From NCBI RefSeq assembly GCF_042652185.1, contig NZ_JBHSIX010000023.1: a stretch of 64,000 bases of DNA; one strand, given 5' to 3'. Below the pieces are notes generated by a model, which saw nothing but the letters and a program-made list of their open reading frames with translations, was not told the origin of the DNA and did no database searches. Of this stretch, positions 60,378 through 64,000 are shown piece by piece. Each line of letters opens with the position of its first letter. Position 1 is the first letter of the stretch. This stretch comes from Actinacidiphila fildesensis. GTDB lineage: Bacteria; Actinomycetota; Actinomycetes; Streptomycetales; Streptomycetaceae. The position numbers and the translations under genes are program-made.

Positions 60378-61367
60378 GTGGATGTTTCCTTGACCATGTG
60401 GGCACTGACCATCGCGGGTCTGTGTGCCTTGATCGCCGTCGACTTCCTCATCGGACGCAAGCCGCACGACGTCACCATCAAGGAAGCGGGCATCTGGACG
60501 GTCGTCTGGATCGTCCTCGCCGCCCTGTTCGGGCTCGGCCTGGCACTCTTCGCGGGCGGTCAGCCCGCGGGTGAGTTCTTCGCGGGGTTCATCACCGAGA
60601 AGTCGCTGAGCGTCGACAACCTCTTCGTCTTCGTCCTGATCATGTCGAAGTTCGCGGTGCCGACGAAGTACCAGCAGCGGGTGCTACTCGTCGGCGTCCT
60701 GATAGCGCTGGTGCTGCGCGCGGTCTTCATCGCCGGCGGCGCCGCGATCATCGCCAACTTCTCCTGGGTCTTCTACATCTTCGGCGCGTTCCTGATCTGG
60801 ACCGCCTGGAAGCTCATCAAGGAGGCGCTGGCCGATCCCGAGGAGGAGGAGTTCGAGGAGAACAAGCTCCTCAAGCTCGTCGAGAAGCGCGTCCCGTCGA
60901 CCGACAAGTACCACGGCACGAAGCTGTTCATCGTCGAGAACGGCAAGCGCCTGATGACGCCGATGCTCGTCGTCATGCTGGCGATCGGCACCACGGACGT
61001 CCTGTTCGCGCTCGACTCCATCCCGGCGATCTTCGGCCTCACGCAGGACCCGTACATCGTCTTCACCGCCAACGCCTTCGCGCTGATGGGTCTGCGCCAG
61101 CTGTACTTCCTGATCGGCGGTCTGCTCAAGAAGCTGGTCCACCTCTCGTACGGCCTGTCGGTCATCCTCGGCTTCATCGGCGTGAAGCTCGTCCTGCACG
61201 CGATGCACGAGTCCGGGGTGAACGTCCCGGAGATCTCCATCCCCGTCTCGCTCGGCGTCATCGTGGCCGTGCTCGCGGTCACCACCGTCACCAGCCTGTT
61301 CGCCTCCAAGAAGCAGGCGGCGGCCGAGGCGGCCGAAGCGGCCGAGAAGAACAGCATCGACGCGTAA
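60378..61367 (+). CDS. TerC-family membrane protein
   Basis: 329 residues from a GTG behind CGGAGG. About nine hydrophobic segments. The family's metal-binding acidic residues are present in two places: TEKSLSVDNLFVFVLIMSKF and GTTDVLFALDSIPAIFGLT. TerC proteins of the alx/yceF type export manganese or help metalate exported proteins; in Ter operons they pair with TerD proteins. A soluble Glu-rich loop (150-180) lies between the two halves. The C-terminal tail is Ala/Glu-rich. It directly follows the two TerD-like genes and ends in a strong terminator. Confidence 0.93.
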   Translation: MDVSLTMWALTIAGLCALIAVDFLIGRKPHDVTIKEAGIWTVVWIVLAALFGLGLALFAGGQPAGEFFAGFITEKSLSVDNLFVFVLIMSKFAVPTKYQQRVLLVGVLIALVLRAVFIAGGAAIIANFSWVFYIFGAFLIWTAWKLIKEALADPEEEEFEENKLLKLVEKRVPSTDKYHGTKLFIVENGKRLMTPMLVVMLAIGTTDVLFALDSIPAIFGLTQDPYIVFTANAFALMGLRQLYFLIGGLLKKLVHLSYGLSVILGFIGVKLVLHAMHESGVNVPEISIPVSLGVIVAVLAVTTVTSLFASKKQAAAEAAEAAEKNSIDA

Positions 61368-61401
61368 CGCGTAACGCGCGACGGTCCGCGATCGGCCGTG
61401 A

Positions 61402-61439
61402 TGGGCAGGGCCCGGCAGCGACATGCCGGGCCCTGCCCA
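61402..61439 (+). terminator. hairpin terminator after terC
   Basis: A perfect 16-bp stem (61402-61417 with 61424-61439) and a 6-nt loop. Confidence 0.92.
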
Positions 61440-61506
61440 CGTCCGTCCACCCCGGCAGGTCTAGCGTTGGCCGCCGGGACCGGACGGATGCGAGGACGAG
61501 GACGAC

Positions 61507-62505
61507 ATGGCTGCTGCGCTCAGCACCACGGCGGCGGCTCTGCCGGAACTGACGGTGCCCACATTCCTGGGCGCCTGGCAGCTGGACGGTGTGGCGCTCG
61601 CCGCCGTGGTCCTGCTGGGCGGGCTCTACGTGGCGGGCGTACGGCGGCACCGTCGCGCCGGCGGCCGCTGGCCGATCGCGCGGACCACGGCGTTCCTCGT
61701 GCTCGGCCTGGGCGCGATCGTGGTCGCCACGATGTCCGGCCTGGCCGCCTACGGCCGGGTGCTGTTCTGGCCCGCCGCCGTGCAGAACATCGTGCTGGAC
61801 CTGATCGCCCCCCTGGGCCTGGCCCTCGGCGACCCGCTGGCCCTGGCGACCCCGGACGGCCCGCTGCACGGCGTACTGACCGGCCGCGTGGTGCGCCTGC
61901 TGACGTACCCGCTGGTCAGCTCGGCGGCGGTGCTCGGCTCCGAGCTGACGATCTACTTCACGCCCTACTTCGAGACGGCGCTGCGCCATGACGCCGTCCT
62001 CCAACTGATGCATCTCCAACTGCTGCTGACCGGCTGCCTGTTCGTCCTGCCGATGCTCACCCACCAGGAACTGCTGCCCCGCTGGTGCACCCACCCGGTA
62101 CGGGCCGCCCTGGTCTTCCTCGACGGCCTCTTCGACTCGCTCCCCGGCATCGTCGTCATGACCAGCGGCACCCTGGTCGCCGGCCACTGGTACGCGGCCC
62201 AGCCCCGCACCTGGGGCCCGACCCCCAAGCAGGACCAGCTGATCGGCGGCGGCCTGATGCTCACCCTCGCCGAACTGGTCGGACTGCCCTTCCTGATCGC
62301 GGTCTTCGCCCAGTGGTGGCGCACGGACCGCGCGAAAACCGCCGAACTGGACGCCCGCCTGGACCACGAACTCCTCCCGGCGGCCACGGCCTCAGGCGCG
62401 TCGGCGTCGGCCCACGAGCCCGCCGCCGCCGTCCCGGAAATGACCCGCCCGTGGTGGGAGACGGACTCGGGCGAGGTGGGCCAACGAATGAGGCGCCGCT
62501 CGTAG
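61507..62505 (+). CDS. ctaG: CtaG-type cytochrome c oxidase assembly protein
   Basis: 332 residues from ATG behind GAGGACGAGGACG. It belongs to the caa3_CtaG family: about seven membrane helices, YGRVLFWPAAVQNIVLDLIAPLGLALG (quoted in parts YGRVLFWPAAVQN and LIAPLGLALGDP), SELTIYFTPYFETAL, the conserved His-Met pattern LQLMHLQLLLTG, and PGIVVMTSGTLVAGHWYA. Relatives help deliver copper to the CuB site of cytochrome oxidase. The long hydrophilic C-terminus (from about 285) is disordered. A hairpin follows, then three minus-strand genes. Confidence 0.9.
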   Translation: MAAALSTTAAALPELTVPTFLGAWQLDGVALAAVVLLGGLYVAGVRRHRRAGGRWPIARTTAFLVLGLGAIVVATMSGLAAYGRVLFWPAAVQNIVLDLIAPLGLALGDPLALATPDGPLHGVLTGRVVRLLTYPLVSSAAVLGSELTIYFTPYFETALRHDAVLQLMHLQLLLTGCLFVLPMLTHQELLPRWCTHPVRAALVFLDGLFDSLPGIVVMTSGTLVAGHWYAAQPRTWGPTPKQDQLIGGGLMLTLAELVGLPFLIAVFAQWWRTDRAKTAELDARLDHELLPAATASGASASAHEPAAAVPEMTRPWWETDSGEVGQRMRRRS

Positions 62506-62514
62506 GGCCTGTCC

Positions 62515-62544
62515 GATCCGACGCGGCTCACTGCCGCGCGGATC
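62515..62544 (+). terminator. hairpin terminator after ctaG
   Basis: GATCCG-A-CGCGG pairs with CCGCG-CGGATC: 11 bp with one bulged A and a 7-nt loop, 9 nt after the stop and between convergent genes. Confidence 0.65.
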
Positions 62545-62588
62545 GCGTCACCAAGATCCATGCCACGGCACCAGCTCGTGGCCAGCGG

Positions 62589-63107
62589 CTACCCGAGCTT
62601 GGAGCCGGCCTTGTCGTAGGCGGCGGCTTGGGTGGGCGTGAGATATCGGGAGACGCGGACGAGGACCGTCCCGTGCGGGTAGTCGTACTCGGCGAGCATG
62701 GGAATGCTCGCCGTGACCTTCTGGATGTACTCGGCGCGGGTCTTCGCGGCCTCTGTGGTCGGGAAGACCTCGATGCAGCCGCCGAGTTCGACGTCTCCCG
62801 TCTTGTACATGCTGGCGTCGGCGCCTTTGATCCGACTGTCGGCGAACTTGATCGCTGACGTGTACCGGCCAGGGCGACCCATCAGGTGATTGCTGTCGTT
62901 CTCAGCGGTCACCGTGACCGTGAGCTTCGCGGTCGGAACATCCTTGGCAATCGCTCCGAACGCTGTGGTCGCGGTGACGCCGGCCGCTGATGGTGCGGAA
63001 TTGCCTGCGGGTTTGTTCGGGGAGGGCGTAGTGCCCATCGAGCAGCCCGTAGCGAAGAGAAGGCCACAGGCGATGATGGCGGTGGCGCGGGCTGAATGAG
63101 CGTGCAT
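62589..63107 (-). CDS. putative lipoprotein of unknown function
   Basis: 172 residues from the ATG behind AAGGGGAC. The signal ATAIIACGLLFATGC ends in a lipobox with Cys at about 22, so the protein is a lipid-anchored exported product, a likely Lgt substrate. A short Ser/Pro-rich linker follows, then a domain with KLTVTVTAENDSNHLMGRPG, DVELGGCIEVFPTTEAAKTRAEYI (in parts) and TVLVRVSRYLTPTQAAAYD. I recognise no named domain; the second cysteine at CIEV is unpaired. It ends 83 bp from ctaG in convergent order and lies beside a small membrane gene. Confidence 0.8.
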   Translation of the reverse strand: MHAHSARATAIIACGLLFATGCSMGTTPSPNKPAGNSAPSAAGVTATTAFGAIAKDVPTAKLTVTVTAENDSNHLMGRPGRYTSAIKFADSRIKGADASMYKTGDVELGGCIEVFPTTEAAKTRAEYIQKVTASIPMLAEYDYPHGTVLVRVSRYLTPTQAAAYDKAGSKLG

Positions 63108-63172
63108 GAGTCCCCTTGGTTTCCGGCAAGCGGTGACGGCATCGCCGCTCGGCGATCCGTCACGGCCCCGCG

Positions 63173-63448
63173 TCACTTGATCTGCTGCTTGCTGCGGTCG
63201 AGGAGAAGGACGTGCACGACCGTCGTGATCATGAATGTCCAGACGGCTACCGCGAACCATGCGTTGACCTTGGGCTGGACGATGGCGAAGCCGAGAACGG
63301 TCGCGCTAAGAGCTGCGTAGGCGGCTGGAGCTCGCCATCCGATGATCTTGCGGTGCCAGGCGATGACGAATGGCAAGAAGGCCAAGAGCGACATGCTGAC
63401 CAGGGGTAGGGCAGCCCACGCGTACCGCTGCCATGGCTCGGTGAACAT
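63173..63448 (-). CDS. small membrane protein, start uncertain
   Basis: 91 residues from this ATG. Three hydrophobic helices: about 9-29 (AWAALPLVSMSLLAFLPFVIA), 40-57 and 61-82. The frame stays open upstream, and TNPFLIPTVQRR just before the ATG looks like part of the same protein, so translation may start further upstream, for example at the ATG at 63586 (137 residues), or the 5' part may be damaged. No ribosome site precedes either start. Function unknown. It stands between the lipoprotein and the edge gene. Confidence 0.5.
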   Translation of the reverse strand: MFTEPWQRYAWAALPLVSMSLLAFLPFVIAWHRKIIGWRAPAAYAALSATVLGFAIVQPKVNAWFAVAVWTFMITTVVHVLLLDRSKQQIK

Positions 63449-63696
63449 TCGGCGCTGAACGGTCGGGATGAGGAACGGGTTGGTGATGTTGGCCCCCAGG
63501 CGGCTTGAGGGTGCAGCGTGACAGTGCCCGAAGGCGCTTGGCGGCGGTGTGACGGATCTGTTACTAAGCGTTGCCCGCCGTGGCATCCCGCGAGTGCGGC
63601 ACGAAGCTGCGGTCTGGGAGGACCTGCCGGGCGGGGGCTTCGAGTTGTCCCCAAAACCTGGGGTTGCTACCGCGAGGCGGTCCGGGAGTTGCTGTC

Positions 63697-64000
63697 TCAG
63701 CGGGACTTCGGGACGAACGGGTCGGCGGTACGGAAGCGGATGGTGCCGTCCGTGTCCGCCGGGTGTTCGGCCAGCGGGATGATCCGGTACGCCACAGGGC
63801 ACTTGGCGTCCGCGTACAGCAATCTGCCGGGACCGGTCGGCGCGGGCCGGTTGCCGATCGGGACGGCCATTGCGGCGTCGATCGGGTCGTGGCACAAGTG
63901 GCACCATGCGTGCGGTTGCCGTTCAACCGCGACGGCGCAGGACGGTTCGCATGCATACAGTTCGACGTCGTCGGCGTGTACGCCGGTCCCGATGTGGTGT
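63697..64000 (-). CDS. Cys/His-rich protein, N-terminus outside the window
   Basis: About 101 codons of a minus-strand frame open to the window edge, ending in TGA at 63697. The visible part has YACEPSCAV, a WCHLCHDPI knuckle and AKCPVAY, together a likely zinc-binding pattern, followed by a Pro-rich C-terminal stretch IIPLAEHPADTDGT. I do not recognise the family. The 248-bp gap to the membrane gene shows no structure. The codon pattern supports this frame over the two others on the strand. Confidence 0.6.
   Translation of the reverse strand, partial: HHIGTGVHADDVELYACEPSCAVAVERQPHAWCHLCHDPIDAAMAVPIGNRPAPTGPGRLLYADAKCPVAYRIIPLAEHPADTDGTIRFRTADPFVPKSR

Noticed and set aside
62505..62525. TAGGGCCTGTCCGATCC after ctaG as an insertion-sequence end
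   Set aside because: No matching inverted end was found nearby; the sequence is explained by the stop codon and the terminator stem.

Overview
The window is high-GC actinobacterial chromosome, almost certainly from a Streptomyces. The coding is dense, third codon positions are G or C, and GTG/TTG starts are frequent. The gene order trpA, lgt, gltBD, pyk, ANTAR response regulator, livKHMGF, polA, rpsA, coaE, uvrB is the one I know from Streptomyces core chromosomes (recalled, not searched). No prophage, integrative element, CRISPR array or rRNA operon is visible. Mobile-type DNA is limited to one MITE-like element fused to the uvrB stop codon and one free-standing LAGLIDADG endonuclease gene beside a tRNA gene.

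Layout. 1-3.3 kb: end of trpA, an anchored DsbA-like thioredoxin-fold protein, lgt, and a VIT1/CCC1-type iron or manganese transporter preceded by a plausible DmdR/IdeR iron box. 3.3-9.7 kb: gltB-gltD, glutamate synthase. 9.7-12.7 kb: a minus-strand HExxH/zinc-ribbon protein facing a LuxR-type two-component pair. 12.9-19.6 kb: a Tat-exported GH101 endo-alpha-N-acetylgalactosaminidase, an AraC regulator and an M1 aminopeptidase. 19.8-22.6 kb: an orphan pair resembling DesA/DesB, a PLP decarboxylase and an amine N-hydroxylase. 22.6-25.2 kb: an exported 5'-nucleotidase and a SIMPL protein. 25.4-28.5 kb: pyk, the endonuclease, an unusual 73-nt tRNA with anticodon CAA, and an ANTAR response regulator. 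28.6-34.3 kb: a branched-chain amino acid ABC importer operon with an enlarged LivM. 34.6-41.9 kb: a small anchored protein, a PaaI-type thioesterase, an FdhF/YdeP-like molybdopterin oxidoreductase, polA and a DUF4184 membrane protein. 42-48.2 kb: a lytic transglycosylase with a Pro/Thr tail, an SPW_0924-DUF3068 pair behind a KstR-like palindrome, hrpB and a methyltransferase. 48.2-57.5 kb: rpsA, PAC2, coaE, TPR, cupin, ogt, an AbiEi-like protein, MHYT and uvrB. 57.7-64 kb: terD, a large TerD-like protein, terC, ctaG, and a minus-strand tail of a lipoprotein, a small membrane protein and a Cys-rich protein cut by the window edge.

The most informative pattern is regulatory. uvrB and ogt carry exact matches to the LexA-independent DNA-damage promoter (TTGTCRGTG-N8-TAnnnT, the RecA-NDp motif read by PafBC in mycobacteria), and polA carries a near match. 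In all three the -10 hexamer ends six or seven bases before the start codon, so the mRNAs are probably leaderless. pyk and coaE share the related layout TAGGCT-6 nt-ATG. At a larger scale the plus strand is C-rich from about 12.7 to 26.7 kb and G-rich from about 28 to 33 kb whichever strand is coding. Strong hairpin terminators bound most operons and helped fix their limits.
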